A stretch of DNA of 64,000 bases, taken from contig CAWHRE010000010.1 in assembly GCA_963831705.1 (NCBI GenBank), positions 496,001-560,000 of the forward strand, in the 5' to 3' direction. This document shows, in pieces, positions 1 to 7,792 of this stretch. Made by a program: the position numbers and the translations under genes. The notes beneath the pieces were generated by a model, which saw only the letters and a list, made by a program, of their open reading frames with translations, was not told the DNA's origin and ran no database searches. This DNA comes from DASQPR01 sp963831705. Its GTDB lineage: Bacteria > Actinomycetota > Actinomycetes > Mycobacteriales > Micromonosporaceae. Each line of letters begins with the position of its first letter. Position 1 is the first letter of the stretch.

Positions 1-30
1 TGTCCACATCCACCCTTGCTGTCCACAGAA
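1..30 (-). repeat. Dispersed paired-box repeat, copy A
   Basis: This is the first of four copies of a roughly 29-bp repeat (others at 3355, 6188 and 15169). This copy is on the minus strand and may be cut by the window edge. It contains two TGTCCACA cores (1-8 and 20-27), 19 bp apart start to start. TTGTCCACA is the known actinobacterial DnaA-box consensus, so the cores resemble DnaA boxes. It lies upstream of yraN. Function is unknown; DnaA binding is an inference. Confidence 0.7.
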
Positions 31-80
31 GGTGCAGACGCTGTTGGCGCTCTGCGGACTCGTAGCGGACTCTCACCGCC

Positions 81-452
81 ATGGGACGTGCGAAAGATGC
101 GGTCGGAGCGTACGGCGAGCGAGTCGCGGTCGATTACCTTGTCGCCCGAGGCATGGAAGTGGTGGACCGGAATTGGCGATGCGCTGCGGGCGAGATCGAT
201 ATCGTGCTGCGCGACGGCGATGCGATCGTGTTCGCCGAAGTGAAGACGCGGCGGAGCGACACGTTCGGAACACCGGCCGAAGCGATTGCGTACCGGAAGC
301 GGGAACGGATGCGTCGACTCGCGCTGGCGTGGCTGGGACAGCCAGAGCGACGGTCCGAACAGCACTACGCCGAGATCAGATTCGACGTCATCAGCGTGTC
401 CCCGCAACGCGCCGGAGCCGCGCGGGTCGAGTACATCCGGGCGGCGTTCTAG
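81..452 (+). CDS. yraN: UPF0102 family YraN-like endonuclease-fold protein
   Basis: A 123-residue protein of the UPF0102/YraN family, which has a restriction-endonuclease-like (Holliday junction resolvase-type) fold. The family core is visible: the N-terminal GERVAVDYL helix, then AAGEIDIVLRDGD and FAEVKTRR, which supply the acidic residues and lysine of the nuclease-like E-x-D ... E-x-K arrangement. Length is normal for the family. It stands beside dprA and the comM-like gene, as in many actinobacteria, although here it is on the opposite strand to them. The biochemical role of the family is not well established. The start is an ATG giving the expected GxxGE-type N terminus. Confidence 0.88.
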   Translation: MGRAKDAVGAYGERVAVDYLVARGMEVVDRNWRCAAGEIDIVLRDGDAIVFAEVKTRRSDTFGTPAEAIAYRKRERMRRLALAWLGQPERRSEQHYAEIRFDVISVSPQRAGAARVEYIRAAF

Positions 453-515
453 CTTTGGTTTCAGGACCTAACTGGCGTGGTTCTCGGACCTAGCCAGCGC
501 CAGCCGCCACCCTCG

Positions 516-605
516 CGGCTGCGGCTGCGGCTGCGGCTGCGGCTGCGGCTGCGGCTACGGCTACGGCTACGGCTACGGCTACGGCTACGGCTTCGGCTTC
601 GGCTC
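516..605. repeat. 15-copy hexamer tandem repeat abutting dprA stop
   Basis: Fifteen uninterrupted hexamers of the form CGGCTN: six CGGCTG (516-551), six CGGCTA (552-587), two CGGCTT (588-599) and one CGGCTC (600-605). The copies are sorted by their last base, so the array looks like the product of successive expansions. The last copy overlaps the dprA stop codon (604-606). Read past that stop in the dprA frame, the array would encode Ala-Glu, Ala-Val and Ala-Ala dipeptides, so it could be a former C-terminal tail. It fills most of the gap between yraN and dprA. Confidence 0.95.
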
Positions 606-1788
606 AACGCTTGGCGGGCAGCTTCCGCCACAGACCGCCGTCCTCGACGACGAGTTCCTTCAGCCGTAGAAATGGCAGCGCCTGCAACGCGACTCGGAAC
701 GAGACACCGGCGCCGGCCGCGATCTGGGCCGGTCCCGCGCCACGCCGGAACGGTACGGCGTCAAGCACCTGGAGTACCTCGGGATCGAACGAATCCCGCT
801 CGGTCTCTGGTCCGCGCTCGATCGGCGCGAGATCGTCACCGATCCGGCCGACCTCCTCGATCACCTCGACCGCGTTGGTCACGAGCCGCGTGTTCAGTTC
901 GCGGAGCAGTTGATGCGTACCGACCGACATCGCCGACGTGACCGGGCCCGGCATCGCCATCGTCCGGCGACCGAGTTGCAACGCCCGGTTGGCGGTCTGC
1001 CTCGCACCGCTTCGCGCCGATGCCTCGACCACCACGGTTCCCCGGGTAAGCGCCGCGATCACCCGGTTGCGGATCAGGAATCGGTGGCGATGTGGATCCG
1101 CACCGGGCGGCCACTCCGAGACCAGCAGCCCGTCGTCGCAGATCCTGTCGAACAGGTTCGCGTGCGCGTGCGGGTACGGCCGGTCGACACCACACGCCAG
1201 TACGGCCACCGTCGTGCCGCCCACCGTGATCGCGCCTCGATGAGCCTGTGCGTCGATCCCGAACGCGCCGCCCGAAACCACGGTCCAGGCTCGCTCTGCC
1301 AGCCCGTACCCGAGTTCCTGCGCGATGTGGTTCCCGTACGGGGTCGACGCTCTCGAACCCACCACCGCCACCGACCGCTGCATCACCTCGTCGAGCCGGA
1401 ACGGGCCGCGGAGCCACAGACAGAGCGGCGGCAGCACGTCCCGCTCGGTGCGCCGGCGACCCTCCACGCTGATCCGGCGGAGATCATCGAGCTGGGGCGG
1501 CCACTCCTCGTGATCCGGCGTGATCACCCGGCCGCCGAGGCGTTGCATCCGGTCCAGCAATTTGGCGGCGACGCGTGCCGGATCGTCCAGCAACAGCCGT
1601 GCGGCCACCGCCGCTGCCAACTCAATCGGGACGTCACCGGCCCGGACGCGCGCCAGCGTCTCGATCGGGCCGATCTCGTCCACGAGCAGCGTCATGTCAC
1701 GCCGACCGGGCTCCACCAGGCTGGATAGCGCCACTCGGGCGACGGTTTCCTCGGTCACGTCGTCGGAAGTCAGCGGGCTATCGGACAT
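604..1788 (-). CDS. dprA: DNA processing protein DprA
   Basis: A 394-residue DprA/Smf protein. In naturally transformable bacteria DprA binds incoming single-stranded DNA and loads RecA; in most actinobacteria its role is unproven. The central Rossmann-like domain is clear: AVVGSRASTPYGN followed by VVSGGAFGIDAQAHRGAI (about residues 140-190), then VEASARSGARQTANRAL. An N-terminal helical region and a C-terminal winged-helix-like domain (about 330-390, ending ...GGLWRKLPAKR) complete the usual layout. The ATG overlaps the upstream comM-like stop by one base (TGATG), so the two are co-translated. The hexamer repeat begins exactly at its stop codon. Confidence 0.95.
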   Translation of the reverse strand: MSDSPLTSDDVTEETVARVALSSLVEPGRRDMTLLVDEIGPIETLARVRAGDVPIELAAAVAARLLLDDPARVAAKLLDRMQRLGGRVITPDHEEWPPQLDDLRRISVEGRRRTERDVLPPLCLWLRGPFRLDEVMQRSVAVVGSRASTPYGNHIAQELGYGLAERAWTVVSGGAFGIDAQAHRGAITVGGTTVAVLACGVDRPYPHAHANLFDRICDDGLLVSEWPPGADPHRHRFLIRNRVIAALTRGTVVVEASARSGARQTANRALQLGRRTMAMPGPVTSAMSVGTHQLLRELNTRLVTNAVEVIEEVGRIGDDLAPIERGPETERDSFDPEVLQVLDAVPFRRGAGPAQIAAGAGVSFRVALQALPFLRLKELVVEDGGLWRKLPAKR

Positions 1789-3302
1789 CAGTGCGCTCCC
1801 CCTCGTAGATATACCGCTTCCGCGATGTCGTCGATGTTCGGCCGCTCGCGGTCGTCAAGATCCGCGATCGTCCACGCCATCCGGAGCACCCGGTCGAAGC
1901 CGCGCGCCGACAGCAGGCCTTTGTCGATCTCATCGGTCAACCGGCGGGTGGTCTCATTGGGCAGCCGGAACGCCCGGGACCGGAGCATCCGGCCGGAGAT
2001 CTGGGAATTCGTCCGCCCGTACGGCTGCCATCGCAATGACGCGGCGCCACGGGCTCGGATGACCCGGGCGAGGATCGCGGCCGATGGTTCAGTGGCCGCG
2101 TCGTCGCGGGTCAACTGAGCCGACGTCACCGGCTCCAGCCGTACGCGGAGATCGACCCGGTCGAGCAACGGACCGGACAACCGTGCCAGATATCGCCGCC
2201 GAACCAACGGCGAGCACTCGCAGTCGATATCGCCGGACGGCTTCGCGCACGGGCACGGATTGGCGGCGAGCACGAGCTGGATCCGCGCCGGGTACGTCGC
2301 CGCGCTCTGCGCACGCCGGATCGTGACCTCGCCATCTTCCAGCGGTTGCCGGAGGCACTCCAGCGCCCGTGATCCGAATTCGGGTGCTTCGTCGAGAAAC
2401 AACACACCGTGGTGGGCGAGCGAAATCGCGCCCGGCCGGATCAGGCTGCTCCCGCCGCCCACGAGCGCTCCGGGCGATGCCGTGTGGTGCGGGGCCTGGA
2501 ACGGCGCACGGCGGATCATGGGTGAGCCCTCCGGCAGCGTACCGGCGACCGAGTGCACGGCCGTGACCTCCAGCGCGGCCTCGTCGTCGAGCGGCGGGAG
2601 CACCGACGGCAGCCGTTGGGCGAGCATCGTCTTACCCGCTCCGGGCGGCCCGACGAAGAACAGGTGGTGCGCACCGGCGGCCGCGATCTCCAGAGCCCGG
2701 CGGCCGAGTTCTTGACCGACGACATCGGACAGGTCCGGCCCGATGAACTCCGACGCCTCGCCGGGGTCGGGCGGGTCGAGCAGACGGCCACTGCCCCGGA
2801 CGAAATCGATCAGGCGCCGGAGTGTGTCGGTAGCCCGTACCGTGACGCCGGGTACGAGGCTCGCCTCGCGCGCGTTGCCGATCGGGACGACGGCTCGGGT
2901 GATCCCGGCGCGAGCCGCCGCCAGGATGCACGGCAGTACGCCCCGGACGGCCCGGACCGACCCGTCCAATCCCAGCTCCCCGAGCAGCACGACGTCGTGC
3001 AGCGGTGCGAGCGGCAACATCCCGGCACCGGCCAGCAATGTCACCGCGATCGGCAAGTCATACAGCGAGCCGCGTTTCGGTAGCGACGCCGGCAAGAGGT
3101 TGACCGTGATCCGTCGGTTCGGCCACTGCTCGCCCGAATTCACCAACGCCGCGCGGACGCGATCACGCGCTTCGTTCAACGCGGTGTCCGGCAAGCCGGT
3201 CAACGCGATCATCGGCAGGCCTGCTGCCAGATCCGCTTCGACCTCGACCAAGTGTCCGACCAGACCGACGAGGCCGACCGAGAAGACCTTCGCGTACGAC
3301 AT
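1788..3302 (-). CDS. comM: YifB/ComM-family Mg-chelatase-like AAA+ ATPase
   Basis: A 504-residue YifB/ComM protein. ComM is a hexameric AAA+ helicase that helps branch migration during natural transformation in Gram-negatives; the actinobacterial role is inferred. The N-terminal ChlI-type domain (about 1-170) is followed by a Mg-chelatase AAA+ domain with Walker A GPPGAGKTMLAQRLPS and Walker B VLFLDEAPEF, and a C-terminal Mg-chelatase subdomain. The start at 3302 gives MSYAKVFSVGL, which matches the family N terminus better than an ATG six codons upstream (3320). It forms an operon with dprA and is divergent from xerC across repeat copy B. Confidence 0.93.
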   Translation of the reverse strand: MSYAKVFSVGLVGLVGHLVEVEADLAAGLPMIALTGLPDTALNEARDRVRAALVNSGEQWPNRRITVNLLPASLPKRGSLYDLPIAVTLLAGAGMLPLAPLHDVVLLGELGLDGSVRAVRGVLPCILAAARAGITRAVVPIGNAREASLVPGVTVRATDTLRRLIDFVRGSGRLLDPPDPGEASEFIGPDLSDVVGQELGRRALEIAAAGAHHLFFVGPPGAGKTMLAQRLPSVLPPLDDEAALEVTAVHSVAGTLPEGSPMIRRAPFQAPHHTASPGALVGGGSSLIRPGAISLAHHGVLFLDEAPEFGSRALECLRQPLEDGEVTIRRAQSAATYPARIQLVLAANPCPCAKPSGDIDCECSPLVRRRYLARLSGPLLDRVDLRVRLEPVTSAQLTRDDAATEPSAAILARVIRARGAASLRWQPYGRTNSQISGRMLRSRAFRLPNETTRRLTDEIDKGLLSARGFDRVLRMAWTIADLDDRERPNIDDIAEAVYLRGGAH

Positions 3303-3354
3303 GGCTGCCACTCTCGCCATCGAGCTGAGGACGTGCGACCGTGATCATGGCGAT

Positions 3355-3383
3355 CTGTGGACAGCGAGGGTGGTTGTGGACGA
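3355..3383 (+). repeat. Dispersed paired-box repeat, copy B
   Basis: Second copy of the repeat, lying between the divergent comM-like and xerC genes. TGTGGACAG begins at 3356 and TGTGGACGA at 3375, again 19 bp apart, with a GCGAGGGTGG-type spacer. In copies B and C the first box and the spacer are identical. Its location in the comM/xerC divergent promoter region could allow a regulatory or DnaA-binding role. That is inference. Confidence 0.75.
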
Positions 3384-3393
3384 CCATGCAGGC

Positions 3394-4323
3394 ATGGCCG
3401 GACGAGTACGCGTGGATGAGCTGCACGCCGCGCTCGCCCCGGCGATGCGGGACGCGGTCGACGCGTACGCCCGGCATCTCGGTAGTGAACGCGGCCGTTC
3501 CGTGCACACCGTGCGCGCGTACGTCGGCGATGTGACCTCGCTCTGCGACCACGCGGCACGGATGGGATGCGCCGCCCCGGAGGATCTTGATCTGGTGGTG
3601 CTCCGAAGTTGGCTCGCGCGCCTGCGTACGACGGGTGCGGCCCGGACGACCGTGGCTCGCCGCGCCGCCGTCGCGCGTGGATTCACCGCGTGGGCACACC
3701 GCGACGGCTTGATCAGCCGAGACGTCGGCGCCCAGCTCGCCAGCCCGAAGGCCCGCCGTGATCTGCCTAGCGTGCTGCGCGAAGACCAAGCCGCCGAGTT
3801 GATGTCGATGCCACCGGCGGACGGCGCGGTTGCGCTGCGAGATCGGCTCATCCTGGAACTGCTGTATGCGACCGGAATCCGGGTCAGCGAGCTGTGCGGG
3901 CTCGACGTGGACGACGTGGACGCCGAGCGCCGGGTGGTGCGCGTGATGGGCAAGGGTGCGAAGGAACGTTCCGTCCCGTACGGGCTGCCGGCGCAGCGCG
4001 CGCTGGATGCCTGGCTTACCGACGGACGGCCGGACATTGCCGCCCACGGGCCGGCCCTGCTGCTCGGCGCGCGTGGCGGCCGGTTGAACACCACGACGGC
4101 CCGGCAGGTCGTCGCGGCGTACGGGCAGGCTGCGGGGCTGCCGCATCTATCACCGCACGGGCTGCGGCACAGTGCCGCCACGCATCTGCTGGACGGCGGC
4201 GCCGACCTTCGGTCGGTCCAGGAACTGCTCGGACACGCGTCGCTGTCGAGCACCCAGATGTACACGCACGTCTCGATCGAGCGCCTGCGTACCGCCTACG
4301 CCCAGGCCCATCCACGAGCATGA
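3394..4323 (+). CDS. xerC: Tyrosine recombinase XerC
   Basis: A 309-residue tyrosine recombinase of the XerC/XerD type, which resolves chromosome dimers at dif. The N-terminal SAM-like core-binding domain (VDAYARHLGSERGRSVHTVR) is followed by the catalytic domain. Catalytic residues are visible: Arg in ATGIRVSELCGL, Lys in GKGAKERSVP, H-x-x-R in PHGLRHSAATHLL, His in LGHASLSSTQ and the nucleophile Tyr in MYTHV. The ATG at 3394 gives a typical N terminus; a longer GTG start at 3370 is possible but would run into repeat copy B. The position next to dprA/comM matches mycobacterial xerC. Its stop overlaps the next gene by ATGA. Confidence 0.92.
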   Translation: MAGRVRVDELHAALAPAMRDAVDAYARHLGSERGRSVHTVRAYVGDVTSLCDHAARMGCAAPEDLDLVVLRSWLARLRTTGAARTTVARRAAVARGFTAWAHRDGLISRDVGAQLASPKARRDLPSVLREDQAAELMSMPPADGAVALRDRLILELLYATGIRVSELCGLDVDDVDAERRVVRVMGKGAKERSVPYGLPAQRALDAWLTDGRPDIAAHGPALLLGARGGRLNTTTARQVVAAYGQAAGLPHLSPHGLRHSAATHLLDGGADLRSVQELLGHASLSSTQMYTHVSIERLRTAYAQAHPRA

Positions 4324-5510
4324 CGCCAAACTCCGCTCCCGAACCGATCCCCGGCGTCCGCCTGCTGTTCTCGCTCGATCCGGCGATCGCGCACTTGAAT
4401 CACGGTTCGTTCGGTGCCGTACCGGTGCCGGTACAGAGGGCGCAGCTTCGCCTCCGCGACGAGATGGAATCGAATCCACTTCGCTTCCTGACCGCGAGCC
4501 TGCCGGAGCGACTTGAACACGCCCGCCGGCACATCGCCACGTTTCTCGGCGCCGACCCGGCCGGCACGGCCTTCGTCCCGAACGCCACCACCGGAATCTC
4601 GCTGATCCTCAAGTCGCTGTCGCTCCACGCCGGTGACGAGGTGCTGACCACCGACCACGGCTACGGTGCGGTCGGGATGGCGGTCAACCGGATCTGCGTA
4701 CGGGCCGGCGCGGACCATCGCGTGGTCCCGATCGGACTGACCGCGTCGGATGACGAGATCGTCGCGGAGATCATGAACGCGATCACGCCCGGCCGTACCC
4801 GCTTGATCATCATCGACCAGGTCACGTCCGCAACCGCCCGCGTCATGCCGGTCGCCGCGCTGGCCCGGGCGGCTCGTCGTACCGGCGTTGCGCTGCTGGT
4901 CGACGGTGCGCATGCGCCGGGCCATATGTCGACACCGCTCGACGAGATCGGAGCCGACTATTGGGTCGGCAATCTGCACAAGTGGTTGTTCGCGCCCCGC
5001 CCGACGGCACTGCTCGCGGTCGCCGCTCCCCGTCGTGCCCATCTCGAGCCGCTCGTCGTCTCGTGGCGAATCGACGACGGATTCCCCATCCACATCGAGA
5101 TGACCGGTACGAACGACTACACGCCATGGCTCGCTGCACCGACCGGGGTCTACGTAATGCGTACGCTCGGCGTCGATCGCGTACGCGAGCACAATGCCGC
5201 CCTCGCCGCGTACGGGCAGCGGGTCGTCGGTGCCGCGCTCGGGCTGCTCTCTCCGGCCGATCTTCCCTATCCGGGCTCGCCGGACGCCGCGATGCGGATT
5301 CTGCCGCTGCCGGACGGGCTCGTGACCGACGACGAAAGCGCGCATCGACTTCGCGTCGCCATCGCCGACGAACTGCGCATCGAAGTCTCGATCACGACCT
5401 GGCGCGGTCGTGGCTTCCTGCGCCTTTCCGCACAGGTCTACAACCACGCGGACGAATACGACCGCCTGGCGTCAAGCCTCCCGGCCCTGTTCGAGTCACG
5501 CCGAAAATAG
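4320..5510 (+). CDS. PLP-dependent aminotransferase class V (isopenicillin N epimerase-like)
   Basis: A 396-residue fold-type I PLP enzyme of the class V (cysteine desulfurase/isopenicillin N epimerase-like) group. HLNHGSFGAVP near the N terminus is typical of this subgroup. The PLP aspartate is in LLVDGAHAPGH and the Schiff-base lysine in VGNLHKWLFAPRP. The ATG at 4320 overlaps the xerC stop (ATGA), so it is translationally coupled to xerC. Related enzymes include ergothioneine-pathway C-S lyases and epimerases; no egt genes lie nearby, so the substrate is unknown. Its last 119 bases overlap the 3' end of the convergent M23 gene. Confidence 0.85.
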   Translation: MTPNSAPEPIPGVRLLFSLDPAIAHLNHGSFGAVPVPVQRAQLRLRDEMESNPLRFLTASLPERLEHARRHIATFLGADPAGTAFVPNATTGISLILKSLSLHAGDEVLTTDHGYGAVGMAVNRICVRAGADHRVVPIGLTASDDEIVAEIMNAITPGRTRLIIIDQVTSATARVMPVAALARAARRTGVALLVDGAHAPGHMSTPLDEIGADYWVGNLHKWLFAPRPTALLAVAAPRRAHLEPLVVSWRIDDGFPIHIEMTGTNDYTPWLAAPTGVYVMRTLGVDRVREHNAALAAYGQRVVGAALGLLSPADLPYPGSPDAAMRILPLPDGLVTDDESAHRLRVAIADELRIEVSITTWRGRGFLRLSAQVYNHADEYDRLASSLPALFESRRK

Positions 5511-6135
5511 CCTTCCGGCGCATCGAGTCGAACACGAGCGGCAATGCGGCGGGACGGAGTACGGCGGCGGTTCGCGACAAGGCCGGAAGCAACCGCACTG
5601 GATCCGGCCGCAACAGAAGTAGCGGATCCAAGTAGGTGATTCCTCGCCGCAGACCCCAGTGCAGACAGGCCGACACCGACGCGGGGCAGCTTGCCAGGCC
5701 GATGAGAAGTGTTCCGATCCGCTGCCCCGCGACGACGTACTGACCTCGGTGGACGATCGGTCGTACCGGTTCGTACGTGGTTCGCAGCCCGTCCGCATGA
5801 TCAATGCTCACCACCTCGACGCCGGCCACGGCACCCGCAAAGGCAACGGTGCCGTCTCCGGCGGCGAACACCGCGGCACCCGGCGTCGCACCGAGATCCA
5901 CTCCGCGCTGCCCGGGCAGCCAGGGCGCCGACGGCGGGTCGAACGGAACGACGACCGGCGGGTCACCCGCGAGCGGCCACCGGTAGGCCGACGGGTGGGC
6001 GGCCGCGGCAAGCGGCTGAGCTGCCGAAAGTGGGCGAACTGCCACAGATGGCCGAGCGGCGGCGACCGAGCGAGGCACAGCCGGCGACGATGCAGCGAGC
6101 AGCATCAGAGAAACCGAAAGCCAGAAAATTCGCAC
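5392..6135 (-). CDS. Secreted M23-family peptidase-like protein, degenerate metal site
   Basis: A 247-residue secreted protein with an M23 (LytM-like) domain. The chosen GTG at 6135 starts a signal peptide (VRIFWLSVSLMLLAASSPA). An Ala/Pro-rich linker follows, then the domain at about residues 60-165 (WPLAGDPPVV, GQRGVDLGATPGAAV, CLHWGLRRGITYLDPL). The first zinc ligand, normally His in H-R-G-V-D, is Gln here, and the H-x-H pair reads C-L-H, so catalysis is doubtful. It may bind or regulate peptidoglycan enzymes instead. About 80 residues follow the domain, and the last 119 bases are antisense to the aminotransferase gene, perhaps after loss of an earlier stop. Longer upstream starts would enter repeat copy C. 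Confidence 0.7.
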   Translation of the reverse strand: MRIFWLSVSLMLLAASSPAVPRSVAAARPSVAVRPLSAAQPLAAAAHPSAYRWPLAGDPPVVVPFDPPSAPWLPGQRGVDLGATPGAAVFAAGDGTVAFAGAVAGVEVVSIDHADGLRTTYEPVRPIVHRGQYVVAGQRIGTLLIGLASCPASVSACLHWGLRRGITYLDPLLLLRPDPVRLLPALSRTAAVLRPAALPLVFDSMRRKAIFGVTRTGPGGLTPGGRIRPRGCRPVRKGAGSHDRARS

Positions 6136-6187
6136 AGCCCGAAGCCTGACCGGGCAATGGCTAGACCAGGAAATCCCGACCGGCGAT

Positions 6188-6216
6188 CTGTGGACAGCGA
6201 GGGTGGATGTGGACAA
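6188..6216 (+). repeat. Dispersed paired-box repeat, copy C
   Basis: Third copy, in the divergent spacer between the M23-like gene and the small membrane protein. TGTGGACAG begins at 6189 and TGTGGACAA at 6208, 19 bp apart. The second box is a perfect reverse complement of the actinobacterial DnaA-box consensus TTGTCCACA. This is the best-preserved copy. Confidence 0.75.
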
Positions 6217-6336
6217 CCCCGGGCTGCCAGCGGACTCAGGGTTTCCACCGGTTACGGTTCCTTGCCCGGAAGTGGGACGATGGATGCAGGCACGTACGCC
6301 GCGAGGGTCGTACGCCGCTAAGGAGCCGTTGAACTT

Positions 6337-6558
6337 ATGTCATCCGAAAGCCACTTCATGCGCAATGCGCTGCTCTTCGTGGTCGGCCTCGTGGTGGTCG
6401 GCTGGCTCGGCTGGGAGCTCCTGGTCGGGCTTACCCACATTTTCTTCTACCTGCTGGTTGGAGCGGCCATCATCGGCGGCGGCATGTACCTCTACGGGCG
6501 GGCCAAGCGCGCGATCCGCAGCGGCGAGGTCCAACGCCGGATCACCCGCCGCTACTAG
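6337..6558 (+). CDS. Small membrane protein, unknown function
   Basis: A 73-residue protein with two closely spaced hydrophobic segments (about residues 9-30 and 33-53) and a basic C-terminal tail (RAKRAIRSGEVQRRITRRY). It is probably an inner-membrane hairpin with a cytoplasmic tail. I do not recognise the family. The gene stands alone, transcribed away from the M23-like gene, and ends at a strong hairpin shared with the convergent DUF2469 gene. Confidence 0.7.
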   Translation: MSSESHFMRNALLFVVGLVVVGWLGWELLVGLTHIFFYLLVGAAIIGGGMYLYGRAKRAIRSGEVQRRITRRY

Positions 6559-6573
6559 GACAACAGGTAAACC

Positions 6574-6610
6574 AAAGCGGCGCCACCCCTCGTTGGGGCG
6601 GCGCCGCTTT
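6574..6610. terminator. Bidirectional intrinsic terminator
   Basis: A 16-bp stem with one mismatch (left arm AAAGCGGCGCCACCCC at 6574-6589, right arm 6595-6610) around the loop TCGTT. It is flanked by A and T runs suited to termination in both directions. It separates the small membrane protein from the convergent DUF2469-rnhB operon. Confidence 0.85.
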
Positions 6611-6621
6611 GCAGCAACCAC

Positions 6622-6945
6622 CTACGAGCCGAATCCCGAATCCGCCGGCAGAGAAATGTCCGGCTTCTCCAGCTCCTCGACGTTGACGTCCTTGAACGTG
6701 ATGACTCGAACGTTCTTCACAAAACGCGCAGGACGGTACATGTCCCACACCCACGCGTCGTGCATCTCGACCTCGAAATAGACCTCGCCGTCCGAGTTGC
6801 GGACGTGCAGGTCGACCTGGTTCGCGAGGTAGAACCGGCGTTCGGTCTCCACCACGTACGAGAACTGTCGAACGATGTCGCGGTACTCCCGATAGAGCTG
6901 CAGCTCCATCTCGGTCTCGTACTTCTCGAGATCTTCAGCGCTCAT
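6622..6945 (-). CDS. DUF2469 family protein
   Basis: A 107-residue member of DUF2469, a family conserved in actinobacteria next to rnhB (Rv2901c in M. tuberculosis). The start MSAEDLEKYETEMELQLYRE matches the family N terminus and overlaps the rnhB stop (ATGA at 6942-6945). The protein is acidic, with an aromatic-rich core (FEVEMHDAWVWDMYRPARF). Its function is unknown, but the fixed linkage to rnhB and lepB is informative. Confidence 0.93.
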   Translation of the reverse strand: MSAEDLEKYETEMELQLYREYRDIVRQFSYVVETERRFYLANQVDLHVRNSDGEVYFEVEMHDAWVWDMYRPARFVKNVRVITFKDVNVEELEKPDISLPADSGFGS

Positions 6946-7727
6946 CGCACTCCAACCTTGCCGCCATCGTCCGTGCCGTGACCATTCTCGCGCATCGGCG
7001 CCGACCATGCGTCGTCGCCAATGGACGCCACGCCGACCGTACCCCTACCCGTCACGGTGAATGCATCGGCAGCGGCCGCGACGTTCACGTACGACATCCG
7101 ATGATGCGGGCTCGGGCCGAATTCGGCGAGTGCAGCCATATGTTCCGGCGTGGAATACCCCTTATGATCCGAAAAGCCGTATTCTGGCCGTTCCTTTGCC
7201 AGGTCTCTCATGATCCGGTCCCGCGTTACTTTCGCAAGTACGCTCGCCGCCGACACGCATGCGGCGACTTGATCACCCTTCCAGACCGCGAGCGACGGGA
7301 TGCCGACTCCGTCCACGCGAAACCCATCGGTGAGGACGTAGTCCGGGCGTTGAGTCAGGCTCGCGAACGCCCGCCGCATGCCGGACACGTTGCAAACATG
7401 CAGGCCGATGCGGTCGATATCGGCCGGCGGGATGACCACGACCGCGTGCGCCAGCGCGCGTTTGAGAACTTGCTCGAAGATCCGTTCGCGCGCCTTTTCG
7501 GTCAACAACTTCGAGTCGTTGATCCCGTCGATCTCACCACGACGGCCCTGCGGAAGGATCGCGGCCGCAACCACCAGCGGCCCGGCGCACGCACCTCGGC
7601 CAGCCTCATCGGCGCCGGCCACGTGAATGAAGCCGCGCCGTTGCAGCGCTTGCTCGATCGCGTACAGCCCGGCTTCGCGCGCGATGATGGTACGCGAGGG
7701 CGGCAGCACCTTGACAGCGTAAGGCAA
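6942..7727 (-). CDS. rnhB: Ribonuclease HII
   Basis: A 261-residue RNase HII, which cuts the RNA strand of RNA-DNA hybrids and removes single ribonucleotides from DNA. The active-site motif VAGADEAGRGACAGPLV supplies the first Asp-Glu pair (about residue 40); YVLTDGF supplies another Asp. The C-terminal tail from about residue 215 is poorly conserved. The start shown is TTG; a GTG at 7709 is an alternative. It is coupled to DUF2469 by an ATGA overlap, and two signal peptidase genes lie upstream. Confidence 0.94.
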   Translation of the reverse strand: MPYAVKVLPPSRTIIAREAGLYAIEQALQRRGFIHVAGADEAGRGACAGPLVVAAAILPQGRRGEIDGINDSKLLTEKARERIFEQVLKRALAHAVVVIPPADIDRIGLHVCNVSGMRRAFASLTQRPDYVLTDGFRVDGVGIPSLAVWKGDQVAACVSAASVLAKVTRDRIMRDLAKERPEYGFSDHKGYSTPEHMAALAEFGPSPHHRMSYVNVAAAADAFTVTGRGTVGVASIGDDAWSAPMRENGHGTDDGGKVGVR

Positions 7728-7792
7728 GCACCGCCACCCGTGCCGGGCTAGCTCGTCCGAAGGCAGCCCGACCCGTTGAACTCAGCGCCGCA

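Noticed and set aside
477..941. Plus-strand frame with long Leu-Arg dipeptide repeat
   Set aside because: It is the hexamer array read in one frame and then the antisense of dprA; no start signal or family support.
2743..3393. N-terminal extension of xerC through the comM-like gene
   Set aside because: The extension is antisense to the ATPase gene; the recombinase domain starts after 3394.
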